A DNA stretch of 64,000 nt from NCBI RefSeq assembly GCF_017163705.1, contig NZ_JAFIWB010000003.1, forward strand, positions 62,001-126,000, read 5' to 3'. The notes below the pieces were generated by a model. It worked only from the letters and a program-made list of their open reading frames with translations, was not told the DNA's origin and did not search any database. Positions 1 through 9,119 of the stretch are shown piece by piece. Both the position numbers and the translations under genes were made by a program. The stretch comes from Xanthomonas bonasiae. GTDB taxonomy: Bacteria > Pseudomonadota > Gammaproteobacteria > Xanthomonadales > Xanthomonadaceae. The stretch's first letter is position 1. Each line of letters opens with the position of its first letter.

Positions 1-328
1 CGCCGGCGCCGGAATGGGTCTGCACCGGCGGCGGCTGCAGCGCGAAGACATAGGGGGCGTCGTGGCGCGCGACCAGGTTCAATTCGATGCAAAAGTCGGC
101 TGGTTCCGGCAACTGGTGCGGCGGTACGCCGCCGAACGCGGCTTCGACCAACTGCAGCAAGGCCTCGCTGTTGCTTTCGAAGCGGAAGCGACCGCCCAGC
201 AGTTGCTTGCTGAGCACGTGGTCGCGCCGCAGCCGGTCGTGAAACGGATCGGCGGCGACGCCAGCCTGCGTTGCGGCAGTGCTGGCCGCAGGCTCCCAGC
301 GTTGCGTGCGCATGGTCGAGAGCTGCAT
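1..328 (-). CDS. N-terminal part of an unrecognised protein (cut by window edge)
   Basis: An open frame reads leftwards from ATG at 328 and leaves the window without a stop, giving 109 residues of the N terminus. It starts MQLSTMRTQRWEPA and continues with a segment reading LLGGRFRFESNSEALLQLVE and PPHQLPEPADFCIELNL. That pattern reminds me of the N-terminal region of HprK-related proteins that sit beside NTP_transf_5 nucleotidyltransferases, but no catalytic motif is in view, so I assign no function. It is divergent from the radical SAM gene at 531, and a promoter-like motif lies about 33 bases upstream of its start. Codon choice is GC-rich like the neighbours. Confidence 0.6.
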   Translation of the reverse strand, partial: MQLSTMRTQRWEPAASTAATQAGVAADPFHDRLRRDHVLSKQLLGGRFRFESNSEALLQLVEAAFGGVPPHQLPEPADFCIELNLVARHDAPYVFALQPPPVQTHSGAG

Positions 329-357
329 CGGGGATGGGTCCGTGGGGTCGATGCGCG

Positions 358-385
358 TGAGTGCGTGCAGCGGCAGGAAAGGTTG
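358..385 (-). promoter_or_regulatory. ECF-type promoter motif, site 1
   Basis: Read on the minus strand this is CAACC (385-381), then TTT, and after 15 bases in total CGCAC (365-361) followed by TCA. It matches the bipartite motif found at five other starts in the left third of the window. It points at the truncated gene whose ATG is at 328. Calling it an ECF sigma promoter is inference from motif shape, position and spacing. Confidence 0.5.
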
Positions 386-423
386 CGCGGGTCATGCGCG
401 ACGATGCGCCTGCGCGGCGTGCA

Positions 424-451
424 CAACCAAAGACGGCGCCGGCGGCACTTA
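424..451 (+). promoter_or_regulatory. ECF-type promoter motif, site 2
   Basis: CAACC (424-428), AAA, then GGCAC (444-448) and TTA, with exactly 15 bases between CAACC and GGCAC. It lies 80 bases upstream of the radical SAM start at 531. It has the same spacing as the other five copies; only the AT triplet after CAACC differs (AAA instead of TTT). Confidence 0.5.
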
Positions 452-530
452 CGGCACGGCCACCTGTGCGCGGCCACTGCTGCATGCGCCGCGGCATCCG
501 TTGCCGGCGCCGAACGAGACCCTTCCGCCG

Positions 531-2027
531 ATGCCAAAGATCCAGGTCAGCCACTCCTATTTCCTGCGCTACGACCCCAAGCAATGGGAGCGCGGAAAGC
601 CGTATCCGCCGCTGGCCACGCTGCAGGTGGCCACGCTGCTGCGCCGGCACGGGCACGAGGTGACGCTGTTCGACGCGATGCTGGCCGACGGCGTGGAGGA
701 CTACCAGGGCTCGCTGCGCGCGGCGCAGCCGGACCTGGTGGTGTTCTACGAGGACAACTTCAATTTCCTGACCAAGATGTGCCTGAGCCGGATGCGCGAG
801 GCCGCCTGCCGGATGATCGCCGAGGCGCGTGCCGGCGGCAGCCGGGTGATCGTGGCCGGCTCCGACGCGTCGGACCATCCCGAAGCGTTCCTGGCCGCCG
901 GCGCGCACGCGGTGCTGATCGGCGAAGGCATCGCGCCGCTGCTGGAACTGGTCGAGCGGCTGCAGCGAACGCCCGACATCGATGCCGCGGCCTGGGTGGC
1001 GGACGTGGCCGATGTCGCCACCGCTGCGCTGCCGCAGCTCAAGCGCGCGCAGATCGGCGCGCGGCCGCCGGATCCGCGCCTGTCCGGGCTGGCCGCCTGG
1101 GACCTGGTCGATATCGAGCGCTACCGGCGCCTGTGGCTGCAGCGGCACGGCTATTTCAGCCTGAACATGGCCGCCTCGCGCGGCTGCCCGTTCCGCTGCA
1201 ACTGGTGCGCCAAGCCGATCTGGGGCAACCACTACAAGCGTCGCAGCGCGCCGGAAGTGGCCGCGGAAATGATCCATCTCAAGCGTGCCTTCGCCCCCGA
1301 CCATATCTGGATGGCCGACGACATCTTCGGCTTCCACATCGAGTGGGTGGAAGAATTCGCCGCGGTGCTGGCCGCCGCCGATGGCTCGATCCCGTTCACC
1401 ATCCAGACCCGCGCCGATCTCGGCAGCGAGCGCATGGCCGCCGCGCTGGCCCGCGCCGGCTGCGCGGAAGCGTGGATCGGCGCGGAAAGCGGCAGCCAGC
1501 GCATCCTCGACAAGATGACCAAGGGCACCGCGGTGGAGGACGTGATCGCCGCCCGCCAGCGCCTGGGCGCGCACGGCATCCGTGTCGGTTTCTTCCTGCA
1601 GCTCGGCTACCTGGACGAGCAACTGGACGACATCCTCGCCACCCGTGCGCTGGTGGCGACGGCGCGTCCGGACGACATCGGCGTCAGCGTGTCCTACCCG
1701 CTGCCCGGAACCAAGTTCTACCAGCAGGTGAAGAACCAGCTCGGCCGCAAGACCCATTGGCAGGACAGCGACGACCTGGCGATGATGTTCCATGGCGCCT
1801 ACCACTCGGAGTTCTACCGGCGGGTGCGCGATCTGCTGCACCGGCAGGTGGACCTGCAGCGCAGCGAGGCCACGCGGCCGCCGCAGGACTACGCGCAGGA
1901 CTGGCTGGCACTGGATGCGCAGTGGGACGCATTGATCGCCAGCGAAGGCCGGCACCGGACCGACGCCGCCCTGCCGGCCGCAGCCACTGCCTCCGACCGC
2001 CGCATCCCGCTGGTGCAACGCCAATGA
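531..2027 (+). CDS. radical SAM protein, B12-binding-domain type
   Basis: This 498-residue protein has an N-terminal Rossmann-like half (about 1-200) of the B12-binding type and a radical SAM core whose [4Fe-4S] motif is CPFRCNWC (CxxxCxxC) at about residue 223. The canonical cobalamin-ligating DxHxxG is not visible, so cobalamin binding is uncertain. I chose ATG at 531 because MPKIQVSHSYFLRYDP begins the recognisable domain; the frame is open further upstream but looks non-coding. The stop overlaps the next start (ATGA), so the two genes are probably translationally coupled. Substrate unknown; relatives modify lipids, sugars or natural products. The glycan genes nearby suggest a tailoring role, which is inference. 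Confidence 0.85.
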   Translation: MPKIQVSHSYFLRYDPKQWERGKPYPPLATLQVATLLRRHGHEVTLFDAMLADGVEDYQGSLRAAQPDLVVFYEDNFNFLTKMCLSRMREAACRMIAEARAGGSRVIVAGSDASDHPEAFLAAGAHAVLIGEGIAPLLELVERLQRTPDIDAAAWVADVADVATAALPQLKRAQIGARPPDPRLSGLAAWDLVDIERYRRLWLQRHGYFSLNMAASRGCPFRCNWCAKPIWGNHYKRRSAPEVAAEMIHLKRAFAPDHIWMADDIFGFHIEWVEEFAAVLAAADGSIPFTIQTRADLGSERMAAALARAGCAEAWIGAESGSQRILDKMTKGTAVEDVIAARQRLGAHGIRVGFFLQLGYLDEQLDDILATRALVATARPDDIGVSVSYPLPGTKFYQQVKNQLGRKTHWQDSDDLAMMFHGAYHSEFYRRVRDLLHRQVDLQRSEATRPPQDYAQDWLALDAQWDALIASEGRHRTDAALPAAATASDRRIPLVQRQ

Positions 2028-3304
2028 CCGCGCAGGCGACGCCGCAAGCGCATGCGCCCTCCTCCACCGATCCCTTTGCCGAGCGTGCGACGCAACCTGC
2101 GTTGAAGCATGTCGGCACCGGGTTGCGGCTGGCGACCGAAACCCTGGCGCGCGAGCTGGCGCGGCCGGGCAACGCGATGCCGCAGTGGGACCGGCTGCAA
2201 TGGCAGCTGGCCGCGGCGGCGACCGCCGCGCACGGCATCGGGCCGTTGCTGAGCCGGCTGTCGGTATGGCCCAATCGCGACTGGAGCGCGTTCCTGGCCG
2301 AGCAGCGCGAGCACGTCGCCCACCGCTACCGGCGCATCGCCGCGCTGCTGGAGCGGATCGATGCGCTGGCGCAGGCCGCCGGCGTGGCGATCGTGCCGCT
2401 GAAGGGCGCGGCCTTGCACGCACAGGGCCTGTACCTGCCTGGCGACCGGCCGATGGCCGACATCGACCTGCTGGTGCGCGCCGAAGATGCGGCGCAGGTG
2501 GGTGCGCTGCTGGAAGAGCTCGGCTACGTGGCCGAGTTCGCGCAGTGGAAGCACCAGACCTTCCGCCCCGCGCAGGCGCACTCCGTCGCCAGCCTGGGCG
2601 AGCATCGCGACACGCCGATCAACATCGAGCTGCACCTGCGCATCCAGGAGCGGCTGCCGCTGGCCACGGTCGATATCAGCGAGCGCATATTCCCGCGCGA
2701 CAGCCGCCCGGGGCTAAACCCCTACCCGTCCAACGGCGCGCTGATGAGCCATCTGCTGCTGCATGCGGCCGGCGGCATCTGCAGCCGCAGTCTGCGCTTG
2801 ATGCATCTGCACGATATCTCGTTGCTGGCCACGCGGATGAGCGGCAAGGACTGGCGGGTGCTGTGCGACGCCGCCGATGGCGCGGCGTGGTGGGCGTTGC
2901 CGCCGTTGCAGCTGGTGCTGCGCTATTACCGCACGGCGATTCCGAAGACGGTGCTGGCGCAGCTGCGCGCGCAGTGTCCGCCGCTGCTGCGGCTGGTCGC
3001 GCGGCGGCTGGATCTGACCCGCGCCTCGTGCTCGCAGCTGTGGCTGCCGGCGCTGCCCGGGATCGAGTGGGCGCGCTCGCTCGGCGAGGTCGTACGCTAT
3101 CTGCGGCAGCGGCTGCAGCCTTCGCAGGAAAGCCGACAGGAACGCGCGGACATGATCCGCACCCAGCTGTGGCTGCAGGGCCAATCCTGGGTCGCCCTGC
3201 CGCAGCGTCGGCGCGTGCTGCTGCGCCTGCTGCGGCCGGTGCCGCGCATGGATACGCTGTATGCGGTGCGCAGCGCGCTGCAGGGATATGCGGCGGCGCG
3301 TTGA
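2024..3304 (+). CDS. nucleotidyltransferase family protein (NTP_transf_5 type)
   Basis: A 426-residue protein that starts four bases inside the preceding radical SAM gene. Around residues 125-175 it has PLKGAAL followed by RPMADIDLLV, the DxD-containing core expected of NTP_transf_5 (PF14907) nucleotidyltransferase-fold proteins. Such proteins occur in capsule, exosortase-associated and lasso-peptide loci, often with HprK-like proteins; the exact reaction is generally unknown. The C-terminal half is alpha-helical and Leu/Arg-rich. It is the last gene of a two-gene plus-strand unit, ending just before a strong inverted repeat that separates it from the convergent glycosyltransferase genes. Confidence 0.75.
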   Translation: MTAQATPQAHAPSSTDPFAERATQPALKHVGTGLRLATETLARELARPGNAMPQWDRLQWQLAAAATAAHGIGPLLSRLSVWPNRDWSAFLAEQREHVAHRYRRIAALLERIDALAQAAGVAIVPLKGAALHAQGLYLPGDRPMADIDLLVRAEDAAQVGALLEELGYVAEFAQWKHQTFRPAQAHSVASLGEHRDTPINIELHLRIQERLPLATVDISERIFPRDSRPGLNPYPSNGALMSHLLLHAAGGICSRSLRLMHLHDISLLATRMSGKDWRVLCDAADGAAWWALPPLQLVLRYYRTAIPKTVLAQLRAQCPPLLRLVARRLDLTRASCSQLWLPALPGIEWARSLGEVVRYLRQRLQPSQESRQERADMIRTQLWLQGQSWVALPQRRRVLLRLLRPVPRMDTLYAVRSALQGYAAAR

Positions 3305-3315
3305 GTGATGTAGCT

Positions 3316-3388
3316 CCCTGTAGGAGCGGCTTCAGCCGCGACAGGCATCACCGGAAACGCTGTCGCGGCTGAAGCCGCTCCTACAGGG
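3316..3388. repeat. REP-like inverted repeat, copy 1
   Basis: Two perfect 28-base arms, 3316-3343 and 3361-3388, face each other across a 17-base spacer. The arm core is TGTAGGAGCGGCTTCAGCCG, a short palindromic repeat type common between genes in Xanthomonas and Pseudomonas. It lies between two convergent genes and could act as a bidirectional terminator. A second, less perfect copy lies at 53606-53682. Confidence 0.85.
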
Positions 3389-3400
3389 AAGACGTTATGT

Positions 3401-4507
3401 TCACGCGCGCGCCGGGCACAGCCGGCGGTAGATCGCGCCGAAGCTGCGCACGGTGTGCTCGGCATCCTCGCGCACCGCGCGGCACTGCGCGGACCAGGCC
3501 AGGCGCAGGCGCAGTTCGTCGTCGGCCAGGACCTGGCGCAAGGCTTCGGCCAGGCCGGCCCAGTCGCCGGTCGGCACTGCCAGCGCCGCCGACGGTGCCC
3601 ATTCCAGCAGGTGCCCTACCCCGGTGCCGACGGTGGGCACGCCGGCCACCGCCGCTTCCAGCAGCACCATCGGCCCGGCCTCGTGCAGCGACGACAGCAC
3701 CAGCAGATCGGCGGCCTCCACCAGCGGGCGCAGTTCGCGCTGGGTCTTGAAACCGAGAAAGCGCACCTGCTGCGACAGCCCCAGTTGCGCGACCAGGCGC
3801 TGCATCTCGCCGTCGAGCGTGTCCACGCCGACGATATCGATCCGGAACGCGACCCCGGCACGTGCCAGTGCCGCCAGTGCGCGCAGCAGCGTCGGCTGGT
3901 CCTTGACCCGGTTGAGGCTGGCGACGTGCAACAGTTGCGCCGTGCCGCCACCGCGCCGGCGCGGCGCGCGCTGCGGCCAGGCGCGCAGGTCCACGCCCAG
4001 CGGCACGCGTTCGGCGGCGATGCCCAGCGCCTGCACTGCCTCGACGATCGGCACGCTGGCCGCGGTGACCGCGTCCGCCAGCCGCAGCACCAGCGCCTCG
4101 CGCAGCCGCCCTTGCCATTTGCGCCGTCCGCCATAGCCAATGGCATGCAGCGCAACCAGTTCGCCGCCGGCGATGTGCACCAGGCTCGGCCGCCGCAGCA
4201 AGCGCGCGGCGGCCACCGCGATCAGGCTGCAATGGCCGGAGAAGATCGATTGCACCAGGTCGAACGGCGCCAGGCGATGCTCGGCGCGGATCGCGGCGAC
4301 CGCGCGCAGGCGGGTGCGGCCGTCGCCGATGTTGTGGATGCGCGCGCCGAGCAATTCCCAGCACGCCGGCGTGGGCTCCTGGTGCAGCACGAACACATGC
4401 ACCTCGTGGCTGCGCGCCAGGCGCTCGATCAGGGTCAGCAGCACCGGGATCACCCGGTACTCGCCGCTGCGATCGACTCCGCCGGGCACCACCAGCGCCA
4501 GCTTCAT
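3401..4507 (-). CDS. glycosyltransferase family 4 (second of a pair)
   Basis: A 368-residue GT-B glycosyltransferase. The N-terminal acceptor domain begins MKLALVVPGGVDRSGEYR; the C-terminal donor domain contains a glycosyltransferase group 1 region with the E-x7-E element in HEAGPMVLLEA at about residue 290. GT4 enzymes transfer a sugar from a nucleotide sugar with retention of configuration, normally on the cytoplasmic face during glycan assembly. The start overlaps the end of the upstream glycosyltransferase by four bases. It is the last gene of the minus-strand run and ends just before the inverted repeat. Sugar specificity cannot be read from the sequence. Confidence 0.88.
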   Translation of the reverse strand: MKLALVVPGGVDRSGEYRVIPVLLTLIERLARSHEVHVFVLHQEPTPACWELLGARIHNIGDGRTRLRAVAAIRAEHRLAPFDLVQSIFSGHCSLIAVAAARLLRRPSLVHIAGGELVALHAIGYGGRRKWQGRLREALVLRLADAVTAASVPIVEAVQALGIAAERVPLGVDLRAWPQRAPRRRGGGTAQLLHVASLNRVKDQPTLLRALAALARAGVAFRIDIVGVDTLDGEMQRLVAQLGLSQQVRFLGFKTQRELRPLVEAADLLVLSSLHEAGPMVLLEAAVAGVPTVGTGVGHLLEWAPSAALAVPTGDWAGLAEALRQVLADDELRLRLAWSAQCRAVREDAEHTVRSFGAIYRRLCPARA

Positions 4508-5628
4508 GCGTCGCTCCGCGCGGCTTGCTCCAGCAACTGCGCATAGGCGCGCGACCAGCGCCGGCCCACCGCCGCGAACGACAGCTGCGCATCGAAATGG
4601 GCCCGGACCTGCGCCGGCGACGGCCGTTCGCTGGCGGCATGCACCAGCGCCTCGGCGAGCAGCCCGGCATCGCCGCACGGCCACAGTTCGCCGACGCGGC
4701 CGCAGTCGGTGAGCGCACGGAACGACGGGATGTCGGTCAGCACCGGCAGCGTGCCGCAGGCGAACGCTTCCAGCGCCGCGTAGCCGCAGCTTTCGGCCAG
4801 GCTGCCCGACACGAACAGATCCGCCGCGCGCATCAGCGTCTGCACCTGGGCGTGGTCGACCTTGCCCAGCAGATGCACGCGCCCGCGCAGACGCGAGTCC
4901 CGCTGCACGCGTTGCTCGACCGCTTCCAGCAACGGCGCGCTGCCGAACGCGCAGAACAGCTGCAGTCCGGGCAGCCGCGCGGCGGCGCGGGCCACGCCGT
5001 CGAGCACGGTCAACGGATCCTTGCCGGCGCTCAGGCGCCCTACCCACAGCACGCAGGGCGCGCCATGCAGGCCGCTGTCGCGCCGCGCCTGCGCGCGATC
5101 GCCGGGGGTGAAGCGGCAGCTGGATTCGGGGATCGCGAACAGGCGGGTGGACGGCGCGAACAGACCGGCATGCACGAACGTCCGCGCCAGATCCAGCGAG
5201 GTGAAGGCGATTCCCGCTGCGGCCGCGTACCACTGCCGCCACTGCGAACGGCGCCACCAGCGCGGCGGGCGATTGGCGTGGTCCTGCAGCAGGATCGGCA
5301 CCTGCGGCAACTGCCGCGCCATCGCGCAGGCCTCGCGCGCGAACTCCAGGCCGTGCACGTGGACCACGTCGGCGCCGATCGCGTGCACGATGCCGGCGAT
5401 GCGCCGCGCCCGGCTGCTGGTGCCAGCATTGCCCGGATCGGTGAAGTGATATTCCACGCCGTTGCGCAGCAACTGCTCCGATACGTCGGCGGCCTGGATC
5501 ACCGACACCCGGGTACCGGCGCTGGCCACCGCTTCGGAGATGTCGGCCAGCGACGGCCAGTGCGCGAACACCTGCGCCGGCGCCAGTCCCGGCGGCGTGC
5601 GGACGAAATTGATCTGGGCGACGTGCAT
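4504..5628 (-). CDS. glycosyltransferase family 4 (first of a pair)
   Basis: A 374-residue GT-B protein beginning MHVAQINFVRTPPGLAPAQV, with the donor-domain signature VLWVGRLSAGKDPLTVL at about residue 195 and the E-x7-E element in ESCGYAALEA at about residue 295. It is followed with a four-base ATGA overlap by a second GT4 gene, so both are likely made together and may add consecutive sugars. Upstream is the radical SAM gene, 25 bases away. Probably cytoplasmic or peripheral at the inner membrane; donor and acceptor are unknown. Confidence 0.88.
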   Translation of the reverse strand: MHVAQINFVRTPPGLAPAQVFAHWPSLADISEAVASAGTRVSVIQAADVSEQLLRNGVEYHFTDPGNAGTSSRARRIAGIVHAIGADVVHVHGLEFAREACAMARQLPQVPILLQDHANRPPRWWRRSQWRQWYAAAAGIAFTSLDLARTFVHAGLFAPSTRLFAIPESSCRFTPGDRAQARRDSGLHGAPCVLWVGRLSAGKDPLTVLDGVARAAARLPGLQLFCAFGSAPLLEAVEQRVQRDSRLRGRVHLLGKVDHAQVQTLMRAADLFVSGSLAESCGYAALEAFACGTLPVLTDIPSFRALTDCGRVGELWPCGDAGLLAEALVHAASERPSPAQVRAHFDAQLSFAAVGRRWSRAYAQLLEQAARSDA

Positions 5629-5653
5629 GGGGTTTCCGCTGGGGGGCGACTCG

Positions 5654-7165
5654 CTAGATGCCGGAGACCTGCGGCCGGCGCAGGCGCACCAGCCAATTGG
5701 CCAGGTTCAGTTCCCACGGCCGGTCGTAGCGCCGGTAGCGGTAGCGCCACGCCGCCATCGCGCTCAAGCCGCGCTTGGCCCAGCGCGGCGAGCGCAGGTC
5801 CTGCGCGGTGGGATAGCGGCAGCCCAGCACGGTGACGAAGTCGCGGATGCGCTGGCGCAGCGCGTCGTCGAGCCAGGGCGCGTCGGCATGGCAGGCGTAG
5901 TCCACCCATTGCGGCTGGGTCCATTCCTCGGGCGTGCGCGGGAACACCACCGGCGCGCCGTGCAGGTCGCGCAGCGGCATCGACGCGCGCTTGCCGCGAT
6001 CCTTCTCGTGGCGGCTCGCCTCCGGCAGCGGCGTGTACACGTAGACGATGATTTCCGATTGCGGATTGATCCGCTTGAGCTCGCGGATGAACTCGAAGGT
6101 CTGCTCGGTCTCGTGCACGGTGTCCTGCGGCGGCGCGACCATGAACGACAGTTCCGGGATCACCCCGTTGCGCCGGCACAGCTCGGCCACCTCCAGGGTC
6201 TGGTCGGGGCGCGTGCCCTTGCGGATTTCCTTGAGCATCGCCCCGCTCGGCGATTCGGCGCCGATGTAGGCCATGCGCAGCCGGCTCTTGCGCACCAGCT
6301 TCCAGGTGCTCTCGGACAGGTTGAGCAGCGCGTCGGCGCGCGCATAGCACCACCACGGCATCTCCAGCTTGGCCATGACCTCCAGCAGCGGGATCATCTC
6401 CGCCTCGCGGTCGAAGAAGTTGTGGTCGAAGAACTGAATCGAATCGGCGCCCAGTTCCTCTTTCAGATAGCGCAGCTCGCGTTCCAGCCGCGCCGCGGTA
6501 GGCAGCGCGGTGGCGCCGCCGAACATCGCCGCCACGCCGCAGAAGGTGCAGCGGAAACGGCAGCCCAGCGCGGCCTGGTGCGAAGCGGTGCGGCGGCCGA
6601 GGAAACTGCGGCCGAGATAGTGGCGCGGATCGCCGAGCTTGTCGTACGGCAGCGCCGGCGCCGCCTCGCCGCGGCTGAAACCGCGATTGCGGTTGTGCAC
6701 GATCGCACCGTCCTGTTTCCACGACAGGCCGTCGATCTGCGCCAGGCCGGGGCCTTCGCCGCGCAACGCGGCGACCAGTTCCGGCAGGGTGTCCTCGCCC
6801 TGCGCGCGGATCGCGTAGTCCACGTACGGCGCGCTCAGCGCGGTGTCGGTGTACAGGGTCGGGAAATAGCCGCCCCAGACGATCGGCATGGCCGGGAAGC
6901 GCTCGCGGATCGCGGTGGACAGCGCGATCGACGGCGCGATCTGCGGCCCGCCCATGACGCTGATGCCGACCGCGTCGTAGCGTTGTTGCTGCAACGCCTG
7001 CAGCGCGCTGTCGATGAAGCCGCGATCGACGTTGCCGTCGATGATGCGGCTGTCGCCGCGGCGGTCCAGTGCCGCGGCCAGGTTCAGCAGCGCCAGCGGG
7101 AAGCGGGCGTTGCCGCGCGAGGTGATGGTCGGATTGACCAGCAGCGTGTTCGGTGTGGAAGGCAT
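5654..7165 (-). CDS. radical SAM protein with B12-binding domain
   Basis: A 503-residue protein. Residues about 1-150 form a B12-binding-like Rossmann domain (TLLVNPTITSRGNARFPL, then GISVMGGPQIAPS and VWGGYFPTLYTD). The radical SAM core follows, with CRFRCTFC (CxxxCxxC) at about residue 205. It differs clearly from the radical SAM protein encoded at 531-2027, so the locus has two different enzymes of this class. The ATG at 7165 is the natural start of the Rossmann domain. It sits between a methyltransferase and a GT4 gene in one minus-strand run. Possible roles are methylation, ring chemistry or lipid modification; none can be chosen from sequence alone. Confidence 0.87.
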   Translation of the reverse strand: MPSTPNTLLVNPTITSRGNARFPLALLNLAAALDRRGDSRIIDGNVDRGFIDSALQALQQQRYDAVGISVMGGPQIAPSIALSTAIRERFPAMPIVWGGYFPTLYTDTALSAPYVDYAIRAQGEDTLPELVAALRGEGPGLAQIDGLSWKQDGAIVHNRNRGFSRGEAAPALPYDKLGDPRHYLGRSFLGRRTASHQAALGCRFRCTFCGVAAMFGGATALPTAARLERELRYLKEELGADSIQFFDHNFFDREAEMIPLLEVMAKLEMPWWCYARADALLNLSESTWKLVRKSRLRMAYIGAESPSGAMLKEIRKGTRPDQTLEVAELCRRNGVIPELSFMVAPPQDTVHETEQTFEFIRELKRINPQSEIIVYVYTPLPEASRHEKDRGKRASMPLRDLHGAPVVFPRTPEEWTQPQWVDYACHADAPWLDDALRQRIRDFVTVLGCRYPTAQDLRSPRWAKRGLSAMAAWRYRYRRYDRPWELNLANWLVRLRRPQVSGI

Positions 7166-7188
7166 GGCAGGAGACCGCAGGGCGAGGC

Positions 7189-7887
7189 TCACGGCAGGCG
7201 CCGCAGCCGGAACACCAGCGCCACCGGGACCTGCAGCGCGGCAGGATCGAAGTGCGCGCCGGCGGGAATGTCGGCAGGGTCGAGCATCGGTTCGCGCGCC
7301 GCCTCGATCGCCAGCCCGAGCGCGGCGCAGGCCGCATGCCAGTGGCTGTAGAGGTGCTGGGTATGGCGCACCGCATAGCGCTGGCCAGCGGCCCTGAAAT
7401 CGCGCTTCCAGCCCAGCGCGTGGCCGATCGGGTGCACGTCGCTGCACAGCACGCTGCCGCCCGGGCGGGTGGCGCGGCGCAGTTCGGCCAGCGCCGGCAG
7501 CAGTTGCGGCAGATGCCCGACGACCAGGGCGCAGATGCTCAGGTCGGCGTCGGCATCGGCCACCGGCAGCGCGTCCAGGCTGCCTTCGCACAGGGTGTAG
7601 CGATTGCCGGCGCCGGCCGCATCCAGTTCGCGTGCGGCGCGGCCAAGCATCTGCGGCGACAGGTCCACGCCGGTGGCGTGCGCTGCATGACGCTCCAGCG
7701 CATGCAACAGATAGCGTCCGCTGCCGCAGCCGGCATCGAGCACGCGCTGGCCGTGCAGCGCGGGCGGCAACAGCGCCAGCATGGCGCGCTGCTCGGCCTG
7801 CATCACCGGGTTGTGGGCGTGCGCCGGGTAGCTCGCCGCCCACAACGCATAGGCCTGGACCGGATCCAGGATCGGCACCGCGCTCAT
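7189..7887 (-). CDS. class I SAM-dependent methyltransferase
   Basis: A 232-residue Rossmann methyltransferase with SAM motif I VLDAGCGSGRYLL at about residue 49 and the motif II acidic loop in GVDLSPQML. The post-motif region LSICALVVGHLPQLLPAL fits the methyltransf_11 group. Its start overlaps the stop of the amidohydrolase gene by four bases, so the two are coupled. It probably methylates a small molecule or glycan intermediate, which is inferred from the neighbours. Confidence 0.85.
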   Translation of the reverse strand: MSAVPILDPVQAYALWAASYPAHAHNPVMQAEQRAMLALLPPALHGQRVLDAGCGSGRYLLHALERHAAHATGVDLSPQMLGRAARELDAAGAGNRYTLCEGSLDALPVADADADLSICALVVGHLPQLLPALAELRRATRPGGSVLCSDVHPIGHALGWKRDFRAAGQRYAVRHTQHLYSHWHAACAALGLAIEAAREPMLDPADIPAGAHFDPAALQVPVALVFRLRRLP

Positions 7888-9116
7888 GCGCGGCGCGCCT
7901 GCAGCGCGGACGGCGCGATCGTGCGAAGCGCAGCGCCGCCTTGAAGCTCCAGCCCGGGTTCGAGCGCGAGCAATGCGGGGTCGGCCAGTTCCGCGGCCAG
8001 CAGCTTCGGCACGCCGTCCAGCGTGACCGGCACCGCCGCCACGCCGGTGGCCTCGAACCAGTCGGCGAAATCGGGATCGGCGATGCGCGGGCGGCCATCG
8101 CGCACCACCGCGCGCAGCTCGCTGCGTGCCAGCCCGACCAGGCTATGCGCCGGATCGCCGCCACGGTCGCCGACGATCAGCAGGTCCGCAGTGCTGCCGA
8201 CCGCGAGACTGCCGCGTCCGGGCAGGCGCAGGATGCGCGCCGCGGCGGTGGTCGCCAGTGCGAGCGCCTGTCCGGCATCCAGGCCGTTGGCGGTGGCCAC
8301 CTGCAGTTCCTCGAGCAGGTCGCGCGCACCGCTCAGGCGCGAATCGCTGCCCAGCGCCAGGCGCCCGCCCGCGTACAGACGGCGTGGATCCAGTGTGCGC
8401 CCCAACAGCGCCAGGTTGCTCGACGGGCACCACACCACGGCGGCGCCGCAGGCGAGCACGCGCTCGATGTCGGCCGCGCCGAGGCCGACCCCGTGGATCA
8501 GCACGCTGTTGGCGGCCAGGCAGCCGCGCCGGTCCAGCTCGGCCAGTTCGCCAGCGGCGACCGCATCGGTGCCCTCGGCCAGGTGAATCATCCACGGGCG
8601 GTCGGCGGCGGTCGCGGCGAAGCTCTGCGCCAGCGGCGGGCCGTAGTCGGGGCCGTGCAAGGCGTAGCTCCAGCCGAACTCGCGCAGCAGCGCGACCGGG
8701 AAGTCCGCCGCGTCCAGTTCGGCATGCCACGGATCGTGGTGGGCGACGCAGGTGACGCCGGCGAGCAGGTTCTTCAGCGCGCCGTGGCGCAGGCGCAGCG
8801 CTTTCGGCAGTTGCAACGCGGCGGCGACGGCGGGATCGCGGAAATGCGCGGCGAACGCCTCGATCCACGCGTAGCTGTTGGCGAACGGCGCGGTCTGCGG
8901 CAATGGCGGCACCGCGTTGACCTGCAGGTGCTCGTGCGCATTGAGCAGCCCCGGAAACACCAGGTGCCCATGCAACGCGACCCGGTACGCCGCAGTGGCC
9001 GGCGCAGCGGCGATGCGTGCGCCGCGCAACCCCAGGGACGCGCGTACCGCGCCGGCCGGCGTGGCCAGGCGCGCGCCGTGCAGGCAGATCTCGGTGGCAG
9101 CGGAAGGCGTGCGCAT
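7884..9116 (-). CDS. amidohydrolase superfamily protein
   Basis: A 410-residue metal-dependent hydrolase of the cytosine-deaminase/ATZ-TRZ branch. Visible metal and active-site elements are NAHEH (about residue 60), HHDPW (about 125), IHLAEG (about 178), IHGVG (about 210) and LGSDSRLSG (about 260). The first metal motif reads H-E-H where many relatives have H-x-H followed by T. Members hydrolyse C-N bonds such as amides or amino groups on rings. It is packed between two methyltransferase genes (3-base gap and 4-base overlap), which suggests a small-molecule pathway rather than simple polysaccharide export. Confidence 0.82.
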   Translation of the reverse strand: MRTPSAATEICLHGARLATPAGAVRASLGLRGARIAAAPATAAYRVALHGHLVFPGLLNAHEHLQVNAVPPLPQTAPFANSYAWIEAFAAHFRDPAVAAALQLPKALRLRHGALKNLLAGVTCVAHHDPWHAELDAADFPVALLREFGWSYALHGPDYGPPLAQSFAATAADRPWMIHLAEGTDAVAAGELAELDRRGCLAANSVLIHGVGLGAADIERVLACGAAVVWCPSSNLALLGRTLDPRRLYAGGRLALGSDSRLSGARDLLEELQVATANGLDAGQALALATTAAARILRLPGRGSLAVGSTADLLIVGDRGGDPAHSLVGLARSELRAVVRDGRPRIADPDFADWFEATGVAAVPVTLDGVPKLLAAELADPALLALEPGLELQGGAALRTIAPSALQARRA

Positions 9117-9119
9117 CGG